From Plantago ovata (lineage: Eukaryota; Streptophyta; Magnoliopsida; Lamiales; Plantaginaceae): DNA of 64,000 nucleotides. A model generated the notes under the pieces. The model saw only the letters and a program-made list of their open reading frames with translations, made no database searches and was not told the origin of the DNA. The translations under genes and the position numbers were made by a program. The stretch's first letter is position 1. Every line of letters begins with the position of its first letter. The DNA lies in the NCBI GenBank assembly GCA_028274465.1, contig CM051457.1, forward strand, positions 60,326,899 through 60,390,898, written 5' to 3'. Shown here in pieces: positions 11,196 to 20,938 of this stretch.

Positions 11196-13493
11196 TCATG
11201 CGGAATTGATTTCGCCTCGGGTACTAGACTTCCCCATCCAATTGCCTCTCAAAGCATCAATTCCATGCACATCTTGACGAACATAAAGTGGACCAAAAAA
11301 TCCTACAAGTTCGTTAGTATCAACATAAGCACATGAATCAACAATGGCTCGCAACGTATGTTGCTTGCCATTTACCTCAAAGTGACATGTTCGGCGATAC
11401 ATGTCTATGACCATATGCACTTTGTTGATGAAGGCTCTACCCAAGAGAACCAGCTTAGCAGAAGATGTAGGCATAACGATGAAATTAGTCTTCACCACTA
11501 CACCGGCAACCCTCACCGCCAAGTTCTCAATCACACCCAACGGCTTTTTCATGGACCCATCCGCTAATTGCACCATGCATTTCATAGGTCTCAAGCCAGA
11601 CAAACCCGACTCTTCATACACGTTCAAGGGTATAACATTCACACCCGCTCCCGTGTCTAGAGTTGCTACTATTCCGTCCTTCTTCCCCAAGCCGATTTCA
11701 ACATCGAAGCTCTCTTGGATGGGCACTTCCACCATATCGACCATCTCATCCTCAGACGATGAGTTTTCTTTCACCTCTTCAACTATCGCATCAGATTGTG
11801 CGACAACTTCCTCTTCCATAACCACCTTAGGAGTCTCAACCTCCTTACTCACCTTGCAAGTTTCAGTTATCTTGCAACTTGGCACCTCAACTAGTGCATT
11901 GTCTCTCACAACCGTGATCTCCACGGGCAAATCAGTCACCACGGTTATGGCCATAGCCTTCTCCGTGTTCCCGGGAAACTTCCCTTGCTCTCTACTAGCC
12001 CCCCTATCTATCAGCTCTTGCAACTTCTTATGGAGGTTGCTACTACTAGCCTCAAGCTTCTCAAACCGCTGATTGTTAGTAGCTTCATTACGATAGTAAT
12101 GCTCCATAAACTTATTCGTCTTCAACACAAGATCGTTGAGAGAAGAGACAAGAGGTGAAGGAAGCCCCCCTCCACCTTGTGGTCCCGAACTAGCAACCTG
12201 AGGTGGAGGTGTAGGATTAGAAGGCGGTGCTCCTTCATACCAATTGTTCCCATAGCTAAGACGACTTCTATCTTGATTAGGCCCATAGGCATTTTGATCT
12301 GGGTTATGAAGATAACCACGGTTGCCTTGATTCTGGTACCCACCTCGGGGTCCACGGTTTTGTGGCCTCATATTGCCATACCCTTGCCCGTAGTTCACAT
12401 CTCCAACTACTTGCTCTCCCTCAGCAGCATACACTTCTTGACGGACATCGTTCGTGATATATTGCTCTCTAGCAAATTCAGAACGGCATAAATAGGCCGG
12501 GTGCCCATAGTTCTTGCACACACCACAAACTTCCGTAGAAGGAGAAGGAATGCTTTGCCTCAAAGCTTTCTTCACTTCATGGGCGAAACCATCGACGGCA
12601 TTTTGTTCTACCACTACCTTGGCCTCACCTCTTTGCTCCTTTTGGAGCACACGAGCCCTCACATTCCGGTTTTGGGAATTCCGGTACATCATGTCCAGCT
12701 TCACTTGAGCTTGAGAAGGAAGCAACTCCCCCATACTACCTCCACAAATACTATCCACTTGAGATTGAATCTCGGGATGTAAACCATTGTAAAAGAATTG
12801 GAGAAGCTGACCTTTATCATACCCGTGATGTGGGCATCGATGATGCAACCCCATGAATCGATCATAGGCCTCGTGGAAAGGCTCATCATACCTCTGCTCG
12901 AAGGAGCTAATTTGGCTCTTCATAGCCATCGTCTTGGAAGCGGGGTAGTAACACTCCATGAACTTATCAAAACAAAGATCACATGTTGCCAAAGACCCGG
13001 CCTCCAAAGTATTAAGCCAAGCCTTTGCACGATCACCTAGCCCCATAGAAAAGACCTTCAAACGGAGATCATCATCCGTAACACCAGCTCCTGGTCGCCC
13101 AAGATGGAGAACAAAATTCTCGAGCTCATTCAAGAACCCAATCACGTCCTCATTAGCCATCCCATAGAATTTGGGAAGTTGTTGGAACATGTGATTCTTG
13201 ATCTCCAAGTTCCTTGTGGCATCATTGAGGACAATTGCTGGTCCTCTAGCCCCAACCGTAGGCTTAGTAAGTGTACGTATAGGCCGCTCCGCCATTTCAC
13301 CTTCCAAGTAAACAGATTCAAGAATTGGCTCCAAAAGATAAGAAGAAGACTCTTCCCGAATACCAGAAGTGGAAGCTCTAGATGCTACTTCTTCAAACTC
13401 GAGATTCAAATTCCTCCTTCTCCTTTGAAACAAACAATCGATCTCGTCTTCAAAAGGTTCAATAATAGGTCCACCCGTTCGGGTTCTAGGCAT
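11196..13493 (-). CDS. gag-pro: Athila-type gag-protease polyprotein, intact (B1)
   Basis: An open 765-codon frame starting MPRTRTGG, about 120 nt after the primer site. A capsid region of the retrotransposon-gag type spans about residues 85-270 (FYGMANEDVIGFL, MGLGDRAKAWLNTL, CPHHGYDK). A zinc knuckle CGVCKNYGHPAYLC lies near residues 319-333, then a Gly/Asn/Pro-rich stretch, a Glu/Val-rich linker and a retropepsin with catalytic LDTGAG near residue 609. Gag would assemble particles and the protease would cleave the polyprotein. No stop or frameshift is seen, so this copy could still encode protein. There is no pol downstream: the stop is followed by a stem-loop and palindromes. Confidence 0.92.
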   Translation of the reverse strand: MPRTRTGGPIIEPFEDEIDCLFQRRRRNLNLEFEEVASRASTSGIREESSSYLLEPILESVYLEGEMAERPIRTLTKPTVGARGPAIVLNDATRNLEIKNHMFQQLPKFYGMANEDVIGFLNELENFVLHLGRPGAGVTDDDLRLKVFSMGLGDRAKAWLNTLEAGSLATCDLCFDKFMECYYPASKTMAMKSQISSFEQRYDEPFHEAYDRFMGLHHRCPHHGYDKGQLLQFFYNGLHPEIQSQVDSICGGSMGELLPSQAQVKLDMMYRNSQNRNVRARVLQKEQRGEAKVVVEQNAVDGFAHEVKKALRQSIPSPSTEVCGVCKNYGHPAYLCRSEFAREQYITNDVRQEVYAAEGEQVVGDVNYGQGYGNMRPQNRGPRGGYQNQGNRGYLHNPDQNAYGPNQDRSRLSYGNNWYEGAPPSNPTPPPQVASSGPQGGGGLPSPLVSSLNDLVLKTNKFMEHYYRNEATNNQRFEKLEASSSNLHKKLQELIDRGASREQGKFPGNTEKAMAITVVTDLPVEITVVRDNALVEVPSCKITETCKVSKEVETPKVVMEEEVVAQSDAIVEEVKENSSSEDEMVDMVEVPIQESFDVEIGLGKKDGIVATLDTGAGVNVIPLNVYEESGLSGLRPMKCMVQLADGSMKKPLGVIENLAVRVAGVVVKTNFIVMPTSSAKLVLLGRAFINKVHMVIDMYRRTCHFEVNGKQHTLRAIVDSCAYVDTNELVGFFGPLYVRQDVHGIDALRGNWMGKSSTRGEINSA

Positions 13494-13615
13494 GCACTCA
13501 CCTGAAATGAAGAGTAGTGAGTTTCCAAGTCAAAAAGAAACAGAAGCAGAAATGAGACAAAGAAGAGATGTTGGCTGAAAAAACCAAAACAAAAACACCA
13601 ACCAAAGGAGTTAAG

Positions 13616-13633
13616 TCCACGGCAGCGGCGCCA
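13616..13633 (-). other. primer binding site, tRNA-Asp type, two mismatches (B1)
   Basis: On the minus strand TGGCGCCGCTGCCGTGGA differs at two positions from the A2 site, which is complementary to the 3' end of plant tRNA-Asp. It lies 3 bp inside the LTR. Confidence 0.8.
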
Positions 13634-13636
13634 AAT

Positions 13637-14977
13637 CGATGATGTCGTTTTTCACCAATTAAATTTGTATAAAAAGCCAAAGAACACTTATCACTACACA
13701 AACTAGAGTGCAATGGCAAGTTGTCCCCGAGTGTCGTTCTCTCGGGACCTAACGTGGCTTTGTTTGTGGTTTTTGCTAGTTATTTCAGACAACGAGTTCA
13801 AGTTCTTGTAGAATTGTTTTCTGAGAACAAAGCAACGAGGGTTACGAATATGCTCACAACTTCAGTGCGTAAAACCTTCGATCAAGTCTCCTAAGCAACT
13901 CGTCTAGGTAACTTTCAAGACACACATCATAAAAGACCACTATCAATACTTTAGAGGTGCTTGTCACTAACACCATTTATCTAGCATGCTGCAAATCTCT
14001 AACATACAATCCTATAGCTTTCATTGACCAAGAGTTTGTCACTATACTCAATTCGAATATATTTTATAGGCAACTAAGAATCATATGAAGGAATTTGCAG
14101 CAAGATTGAATCACAATCTCATGTAAGCATAAACATAACCCATAGCATGCATATTCTACATTCTACCACCAACACAAAGGATTTAGCTACTCATATTCAT
14201 CAACAGACATCAAATCATATGAATTGTAAATAGAATACATCAAATCAAACTACTAGACAAGAGATAATGATACAATGTTACCACCAAGCTGTCACTAATC
14301 GGTCGGTATTGATGAAAACCTCTCCGTAGATGAAACAACGGATGCAATCCTATGCCAAAACCTTTAATCCAATCTAAAATACAATGTAACCTGAGTTTTT
14401 CTCTCAGTTTTGGGGCTTAGGAGCTCTCCAAAACGAAGCTAGTGTTCAAAAAGTATCCGAAAAGTAACAGAAGATCAAATCTAAGAAGGAAAATCCGAAA
14501 ACGTAACCGCTGCCAAACGGACCGCTTGGAGAGTCCAAGCGGAGCGCTTGGCAAGCGAAGCGCTTTGGCCCTCCAAGCGCTTCGCTTGGCTTTTGTGGCA
14601 AAGCTCCTGGAAAATGAAGCGGAGCGCTTCACTATTCCAGGCGCTTAGCTTGGCTCTTGGGCAGATTTTTGTCTTCAAACTCAATCTTTTTGCCCTCGTA
14701 CGGCCCTCGGGTGCCTTGGACTCATCCTTCTCAATGCTTATTGATGCTCAAACACTCACGAACAAGCCACGGATATTGGGGAACTTCAACGGGGCCATCT
14801 TTTCCATCAAAAAGGCTCGTTTTTAGCTCCAAAAACGTCGTTTCGTACCTAAGTGCCTGAAAATGCAGAAAACACAAAACGTGACAGTATTCTACAAAAC
14901 TAACCAAAAAACAAGGCTAGAAGATAGCAAAAGAAGGTAAAAAAGACAAGATGAACGCGTCAAAAATACGTTCATCA
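13637..14977 (-). mobile_element. 5' LTR of B1
   Basis: 1341 bp; on the minus strand it begins TGATGAACGTATTTTTGACG and ends ...ACATCA-like next to the primer site. The palindrome cluster at about 14515-14655 has core CAAGCGGACCGCTTG. It matches the B2 LTR (24225-25607) throughout. I see no clear TATA box. Confidence 0.88.
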
Positions 14978-15283
14978 CAGGACACTAGATTGATTCAAAG
15001 ATCTCCATGCAAGACCGAGGAATTTATGCATGATTATCGACCCGTTATGCTTTGAAGGATCATACTATCACCAATCTCCATTATCTGCTAGAAAACCCCT
15101 TTGCTATCTGTCTGCTGTTTTATATTCTCTTGTTAAATAGATAAAGCTAGTTATAGTCCTGAGAGAACGACACTCGAGTCATTCTACTACTACACTACGG
15201 TTTTCGTTGTAGTTGTGGATTGCCTTTGGCATAATAACAAATATTATTTGCTGAACCGGAACTCGACAAATCCGCTTTCATCA
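14978..15283 (+). mobile_element. 5' LTR remnant of A2
   Basis: Matches the last part of the A2 3' LTR (from about 21877 to 22188), including the ending CTTTCATCA, and leads directly into the primer site. Confidence 0.92.
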
Positions 15284-15286
15284 AAT

Positions 15287-15304
15287 TGGCGCCGTTGCCG
15301 GGGA
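15287..15304 (+). other. primer binding site for tRNA-Asp (A2)
   Basis: TGGCGCCGTTGCCGGGGA is complementary to the 3' end of plant tRNA-Asp (CCA included), the primer known for Athila elements. It begins 3 nt after the LTR. Confidence 0.93.
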
Positions 15305-15428
15305 CTATACTCCTTTTTTCTGTTTAATTTGTTTATATTTTCAGCTTTAGATTCCTAATTCTAGCTACTAGTTTTAGTTTTCCTTTTTAATCTCTGATAC
15401 TGCTTTCCTAGTCTGTTACAGATAGTGT

Positions 15429-17588
15429 ATGCCGCATACACGATCTGCAGGAACACCGCTTGCTGATTCAATTGCTGAGATCGACATAGTCTACCACCAA
15501 AGAAGGCGACTACTTGAAAGGCGCGCACTAGAGGAAATAGAGGATACCGATTTCTCTGAATCTCTACACAATCCTTTCAAGGAAATCGACGGAATGGCAG
15601 AAGCTAGACCACTGAAAGCATGGGTTCAACCCACCAAGGATCGTATGAGGGGACCGGCGATTGTTCTTTCGTTTGCAACTCGAGATCTGGAAATCAAGAA
15701 CCACGCATTCCAACAACTTCCGAGGTTCTATGGCTTATCAAGGGAAGATGTGATGGGGTACTTGCACGATATCGATGATTTCGTCAACCAACTCCCACGA
15801 CCCGGAGCTGACATAACAACGGATGAGTTAAGGATGAAGGTTTTTGCTATGGGACTTGGCGACAGAGCCAAGTCATGGCTGAGTTCTTTACCAGCAGGCT
15901 CGCTGGACACTTGGGAGAAGGTTTTTTCAGCTTTCATGGAGAAATACTTCCCTCGCACCTTGACTACCGCGCTAAAGGCGCAAATCACTGGATTCAAGCA
16001 GGACTATGATGAGACCATCTACACCGCGTTTGAGAGGTTCCAAGATCTCCCGAACAAGTGCCCTCACCATGGTTTTGAGCTTTCTGACCTAGTCCAACAC
16101 TTCTACAATGGACTAACCTTCGAGAACCAACAAGTGGTGGATTTCCAATGCCGAGGCAATATTTGGGAGGAAACCGCAGAAGCCGTCTGGGCAGTTTTTG
16201 AAAGGCTTGCTAAGGGTTCACAGTTCAAGGACCCAAGAGCAATGGTTAGAAGACGTGGACCTGAAGCTCCACCGACTCAAGAAGCCCCTATGTACAGGGG
16301 GAATAGGGATCAATTCGAGTGCTTTACCAACGAATTGAAGCAAGTCCTCAAGAGCGCCACCGGAACAACTATTTCGAACGAAGTATGCCGAATATGCAAG
16401 AACTATGGGCATGGGGCTCATATGTGTAGATCGGAGCTGGCATACGATGATGGCAACTGGGCTCGAGGAGGCGAAGAAGAAGCCTTTGCTACGGAGTTTG
16501 GTACTCAAGAAGTTAGCTACGGACAAGACGGTAGGAATCCTCGGGGTGGATTTTGGAGAAGGGGATTCCGAAACAATCAAGGATATGCACTGGCTAACCA
16601 AACTTATGGCCCTAACCAAGACCGTAGTAGGCTGAACTATGGTAATGATCACTGCAAAAACCCCGCTCCGAAAGAGCCACCGAAGTCGAAGTCGGCTCAA
16701 CTGATGGAGAACTTGCAAAACATGGTTGATCACACACAAAGTTTTCTCAAACGTTACGAAGAAGATTCTGAGAAGACTAGGGCAAGGCTTGATAGGTTGG
16801 AAGAGAGCACTAGGCTTGCCCATCAAAAGATGCAAGAGTTGATCGACCGGGGATCAAGTAGGGAGCAAGGCAAGCTGCCTAGAAACACTGAGAAGTCGAT
16901 GTCCATTACCTTGGTGGGTGATCTGCCTGTTGAAATCACCATCAAGAAGGTTGCTAAGTGCGAGAGTTGCAAGAGGGAAATGCACCCACAAGGAGAAGAA
17001 GAAGAGAAGGACTTTGGTACTAACAAGAGTGAAGAGGAGCAAGAGGATCCCGAACCACTCCCTCAAAGTTTCGATGTTAAGGTCGGGATTGGGGAACTTG
17101 AAGATGTCCGAGCCACACTAGACAGGGGATCCTACTCTAATGTGCTCCCTTTGAATGTTTTCGAGAAGAGTAACCTTGGAGAACTAATTGTGCATAAGGC
17201 TATTGTGCAACTGGCGGATGGATCCCTTGTGAAACCCGAGGGCGTTGTGAAGAATGTATTAGTCAAGATTGGTGAAGCTTCTGTTTACACCGATTTTGTA
17301 ATTATGCCGGCGTCAGCACCTGGAACGGGGGATGTCATACTCTTAGGACGAACATTCTTGACTAAGCTACGCTCCGTGATGGACATCTACCAAAGAACTT
17401 GCACTATTGAAGTAGATGGCAAGCAACATGTGTTGCAAGCCATATCCGATCCACCTGATCCACCTGATACTTCTAACACTATTAATTACAGTGGTCTTAA
17501 TGTCTATGTTCATTCTTATTCGCAGGATCGAGGCATAGGAAGGAGATTCGTGAAGGGGAAGTCTAGTACCCTCAAAAAGAAAAGCTAG
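15429..17588 (+). CDS. gag-pro: Athila-type gag-protease polyprotein with altered protease triad (A2)
   Basis: An open 719-codon frame starting MPHTRSAG at the first ATG after the primer site. Capsid region about residues 75-260 (FYGLSREDVMGYLHD, MGLGDRAKSWLSSL, CPHHGFEL); zinc knuckle CRICKNYGHGAHMC near 319-332; charged coiled-coil-like segment near 425-475; protease from about 545. The catalytic triplet reads DRG instead of DTG (near residue 566), whereas A1, B1 and D3 have DTG. Such a change should disable a retropepsin, so this full-length frame probably makes uncleaved Gag at most. The tail is basic. No pol follows. Confidence 0.92.
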   Translation: MPHTRSAGTPLADSIAEIDIVYHQRRRLLERRALEEIEDTDFSESLHNPFKEIDGMAEARPLKAWVQPTKDRMRGPAIVLSFATRDLEIKNHAFQQLPRFYGLSREDVMGYLHDIDDFVNQLPRPGADITTDELRMKVFAMGLGDRAKSWLSSLPAGSLDTWEKVFSAFMEKYFPRTLTTALKAQITGFKQDYDETIYTAFERFQDLPNKCPHHGFELSDLVQHFYNGLTFENQQVVDFQCRGNIWEETAEAVWAVFERLAKGSQFKDPRAMVRRRGPEAPPTQEAPMYRGNRDQFECFTNELKQVLKSATGTTISNEVCRICKNYGHGAHMCRSELAYDDGNWARGGEEEAFATEFGTQEVSYGQDGRNPRGGFWRRGFRNNQGYALANQTYGPNQDRSRLNYGNDHCKNPAPKEPPKSKSAQLMENLQNMVDHTQSFLKRYEEDSEKTRARLDRLEESTRLAHQKMQELIDRGSSREQGKLPRNTEKSMSITLVGDLPVEITIKKVAKCESCKREMHPQGEEEEKDFGTNKSEEEQEDPEPLPQSFDVKVGIGELEDVRATLDRGSYSNVLPLNVFEKSNLGELIVHKAIVQLADGSLVKPEGVVKNVLVKIGEASVYTDFVIMPASAPGTGDVILLGRTFLTKLRSVMDIYQRTCTIEVDGKQHVLQAISDPPDPPDTSNTINYSGLNVYVHSYSQDRGIGRRFVKGKSSTLKKKS

Positions 17589-17632
17589 GCAAAGACAGGA
17601 GTCTAGTCAGGGACTTTAAACAATGGCGCTAT

Positions 17633-17648
17633 CCGGGAGGCAACCCGG
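17633..17648 (+). other. stem-loop just 3' of gag-pro stop (A2)
   Basis: CCGGG-AGGCAA-CCCGG followed by GGTTTTTATCGC, equivalent to the A1 structure at 1601-1618. Confidence 0.75.
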
Positions 17649-17818
17649 GGTTTTTATCGCTTTCTTTACTGCTTTTTGCATGCATTCATTCTTGAATTAT
17701 TTGCTTCTCATATGCGAATTTGTTCATGTCTATGTCGTATATGCTTATGTTTGAGTGAGATTTTTCGAGTGGTTTTTTGAAAAAATTGGTTTCGGGGATT
17801 AAAACCGCATTTTCTGAC

Positions 17819-17892
17819 GACGGGAACCGTCTCCCCGCATCGGGGAGCACGGGGCGAACCGCCCCGCACCAGGGCCGAACCGCCCCACGGCT
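17819..17892 (+). repeat. internal GC palindrome cluster (A2)
   Basis: CTCCCCGCATCGGGGAG, then GGGGCGAACCGCCCC and GGGCCGAACCGCCCC. The core is shared with this element's LTR (21296-21310). Confidence 0.85.
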
Positions 17893-18118
17893 CCAGATCT
17901 TCAAAAACGCGGATTTCTTCCCCTTTACCTTATTTTCTTCATATTTCATCATTCCTCTTCCCCAAAAACCGAAAATCGCGATTTTACATTCAAATCTTCA
18001 TAACTTCTTCATTTCTTGACCAAATTTAGTGTTCTTTAGCTTAAATTGAAGCCTATTACATGACTATCATCCCATCCGAACAGATTTCGTCCTAATGCGT
18101 TAGATTTCCAGATCTGAG

Positions 18119-18657
18119 GTATCATCCTAAGAACCCTAATTTTCGAATTTGGGGGTTTTCTAATTTGAGCTTCATTTATGCTTATTTGATGCATGGGTAT
18201 GTTGTTTGTGTGATTAGACATGTTATTTACTATCAATTGCATGCTCAATTTTGCTTGAATTGTTGATTTGGGAATTTTGCTACTAGATGATATATCTTGT
18301 TATATAATGTCTTTATCTTTGATTTCTTGCATATGATTGTGTTTATTGGTGTAATGATGGTGGATTTGACGATAGAATGCTTAATTGTTGAGTATGAGGA
18401 CTTATGATGGTAGAATTTTTCGCTACTATGATATGAATTGAGCCTTCTTATCAAGGATATTGGTTGTCTAGTAAGAGCATAATGTGATGTATTGCATGTA
18501 GTAGTTACATTGGTATGTTGCATGATGAAAAAGCTAGGCTAGACATTACGGTTTGGGGAGCTCGATTGTTGATTTTATCACTTGTGTGTTTCGTTCTTAC
18601 ACTAGCATATGCATGAGTCAGTTTTGTGTCATACGAGGTACTAACTGTTGTTTGTAG
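18119..18657 (+). promoter_or_regulatory. candidate leader intron before ORF2 (A2)
   Basis: Donor GATCTGAG|GTATC and acceptor TGTTTGTAG|GAACC, conserved in position and sequence with A1 and D3; 539 bp. Confidence 0.6.
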
Positions 18658-19514
18658 GAACCATACCAAGGGAAAGGAGCATTCCCGTATGATTGTTGTG
18701 AAGAATTGGAGGGGGAACAATCACTACCATGTCAAGAAGGGTGACCTCGTTGGATGTACGTTCGAGCCAAGGGGTTTTGCAACAACGTCATAGATTATCC
18801 AAGAGGAGGAGCTAGAGTACACCTGGAGTAAGGAGTCCTATGCCTATTCATGCACCACCGAAGGGACAGAAACCATTATTACGTCAGCAATCCATCACAA
18901 GGACTGCAAAGTTCGAGTGAACTGGAAGGCACCGGGACATTCTCGCCGCGACGGATTCAATCTTGAGTTCGCAGTTGCTAGAAGGTTCCGAAGCGCTAGC
19001 TTGGTTCCAATACATAATGACATGGGTAACCAGCATCTTGTTGGGGTGCCCCTTGCCTGCCTCTAAAGAGAGCATCATATAGACATCGGGAGCATCAACT
19101 GTAGAGAATGTGGTCGACATAGGAAAAAATGGAAGATAACCTCTGAATACCCGAGCAGCTCGCTGTAACCTCCTTGGGGTGTAAAACGCTGGAGGGGGAG
19201 GTCCTGATACCACTGCCCTTTCCCCTTCAACAGTTCACAACCTGTTGGAGAGATACCAGGTGGAAGATTCCATAACAGAGGCGGCCAATCTTGAAGATAC
19301 CCTTCGACACTGCAACTCTACCAGTGACAATGTGCGTGACAGTAGTGACAATGAAGACAATAGGGAAAATGATGATACAGATGGTTGAATTGATCCTATC
19401 CGATCTTTTGATGGAACTACCGCCAATACCACAAGTCCCGATGATCATATATGCGGCTCCCGGAGCAGTTCCAATAACTCACAAGCAGCATACTTAGCCG
19501 ACCGAGGCCAAACC
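18658..19514 (+). pseudogene. degenerate ORF2, transposon-protein-like (A2)
   Basis: Closely related to the A1 relic. From the acceptor, one frame reads HTKGKEHSRMIVVKN and later LEYTWSKESYAYSCTT, interrupted by one TAG near 18792, then frameshifts. The segment HIDIGSINCRECGRHRKKWK aligns with D3 ORF2, and a C-terminal acidic SDNEDNRENDD tract follows. The frame ends at the TAA after CAAACCATGGGT, where D3 and A1 also retain the conserved GAGGCCAAAC block. Not translatable as a whole. Function unknown. Confidence 0.55.
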
Positions 19515-20938
19515 ATGGGTTAACATCTAGTATCACATCTTATTTCCTCATTTTCTTACTGCTAGGGACTAGCGTTAATTTCATGAGGGGGGATGGGATT
19601 TAAGTGATCAGATGTTGTTAGTTTGGAGCTTGGTATTGGTAGGATGAGTATACTATCTCGCATGCTTTATCCGTCTACATTTGCATGTGCACGTTTACTA
19701 CTTTCTTAGATTTTTTAGGTTGCATTCACTACATTCATCCTAGGATAGTCTTGCATGTTTTATATGGAGTTTATTGCCGAATTTTTTTTGAACTTTTTTA
19801 TTGGGTAGATCAACCAACTATGCCATTAATCGTATGCTTCATCTCTATGAATTTGTTTGAGGTTTTTCTCCCTTGGCTTCTCACATTTATGTATTGCACT
19901 TAGTTAAGCTTGGTAGTCTCGACATCACTTAGTGGTGTTTTCTCTACTGCGGTTCACGAAGGCCTTTATAATAGGATGATGCATGTTAGGGTCATATGGT
20001 TGTTTCCCGAGTAATTATGTACCTAAGAGGCAACAAGTCTTCACCATTCTTTGAGATTGCTAAATGCCTAGGAAGGAGGTAGTGTGAGGTTGTGTGATCC
20101 TTTGTTTATAACCTATTCTTCCGAATAGGTTTGGGTAGGGGGTTACACATTCATTAGGCTTGTTTCTCTTTTTGTTATGCTACTGCTGGCTAGAAAAATC
20201 GAAAAAAAGAAAGAAAGAAAAAAATTCCAGAAAAAAAGAGAAAAAGAAAAAAGAAAAAAAAGAATCTGGAAAGAAAAAAAGAAAAAAAAAGAGAAGACCC
20301 CAAAAAGCGAAGAAGGGTCCAAAAAAGAAAGCCAAATAGCAGTTTAGCAAAGTGTTTTGTCTTTTCCAATTCTTGTAATGTTCTTAATCGTGTTTTTCTA
20401 TTTTTTATCTTTTTGTCTTGAGTGTCATCTGTTCTAGACCACCCTCGTCCTGCCATTCAGGAAGTGGTGAATAGTTTAAGACTTTACTTGAGAGATGGGT
20501 AGAATAGGGGAGTGTTATCTTTTGTAGGGAACCCTCCTTCGTTTGATGAGAGCCAGTACTGGTTCGACCTCTTTTGAGGAAAAGTCTTAACATGGTGGAA
20601 CAGCAGTAAGTCCTCAGTTTCATAGGCACAGGGCAACCATTCGTATCTTAGCATGCTTCATTACGTCGTCACTGACTAGGTCCAGGTAGAGAATGTTACG
20701 AGAGACTATCTTGTCTTGACATAAGTGCTTATGTGGATGTGTATAAGTCGATCGAGGTATTCTTCAACCTATATTCATGCTTTGATTTATATGGTTTTTG
20801 TCCATATGTTTTTTTGGTAGATTCAGTAGATTAGTTCATTTTATTTGGCATGAGACTCCATTTTGTGTCTTGCATGTTTTTTGCATTAGAGTCTAGCTTA
20901 GTTGCTTGAGGACAAGCAAAGGTTCGGTTTGGGGAGTT
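19515..20938 (+). other. 3' internal region with stem-loop/purine modules (A2)
   Basis: Non-coding. Stem-loops at 19561-19573 (GCTAG-GGA-CTAGC), 20110-20131 (AACCTATTC/GAATAGGTT, followed by TGGGTAGGGGG) and 20902-20919 (TTGCTTG-AGGA-CAAGCAA). Purine tract about 20192-20330. Polypurine tract 20926-20938 next to the LTR. The second AACCTATTC module of A1 is missing here by deletion. Confidence 0.75.

Larger units (their letters stand above)
5970..14977 (-). mobile_element. Athila-like non-autonomous element B1 (3' LTR lost)
   Basis: Read on the minus strand: 5' LTR (14977-13637), primer site (13633-13616), gag-pro (13493-11196), stem-loop, palindromes, leader intron, ORF2, and a 3' region ending at 5970 against Cassandra. 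No 3' LTR is found. The 5' LTR ends inside the 5' LTR of A2, so B1 inserted there. Its palindromes have core CAAGCGGACCGCTTG, unlike the A and D families. No pol genes are present. Part of ORF2 and the 3' region appears twice around an assembly gap. Confidence 0.88.

Noticed and set aside
15287..15304. Part of a tRNA-Asp gene
   Set aside because: Only the 18-nt complement of the tRNA 3' end is present; position next to the LTR shows it is a primer site.
20192..20456. Small membrane-protein ORFs in the purine tracts (Phe/Leu- or Lys-rich frames)
   Set aside because: They are translations of low-complexity A/G or T/C tracts with no conserved start or domain.
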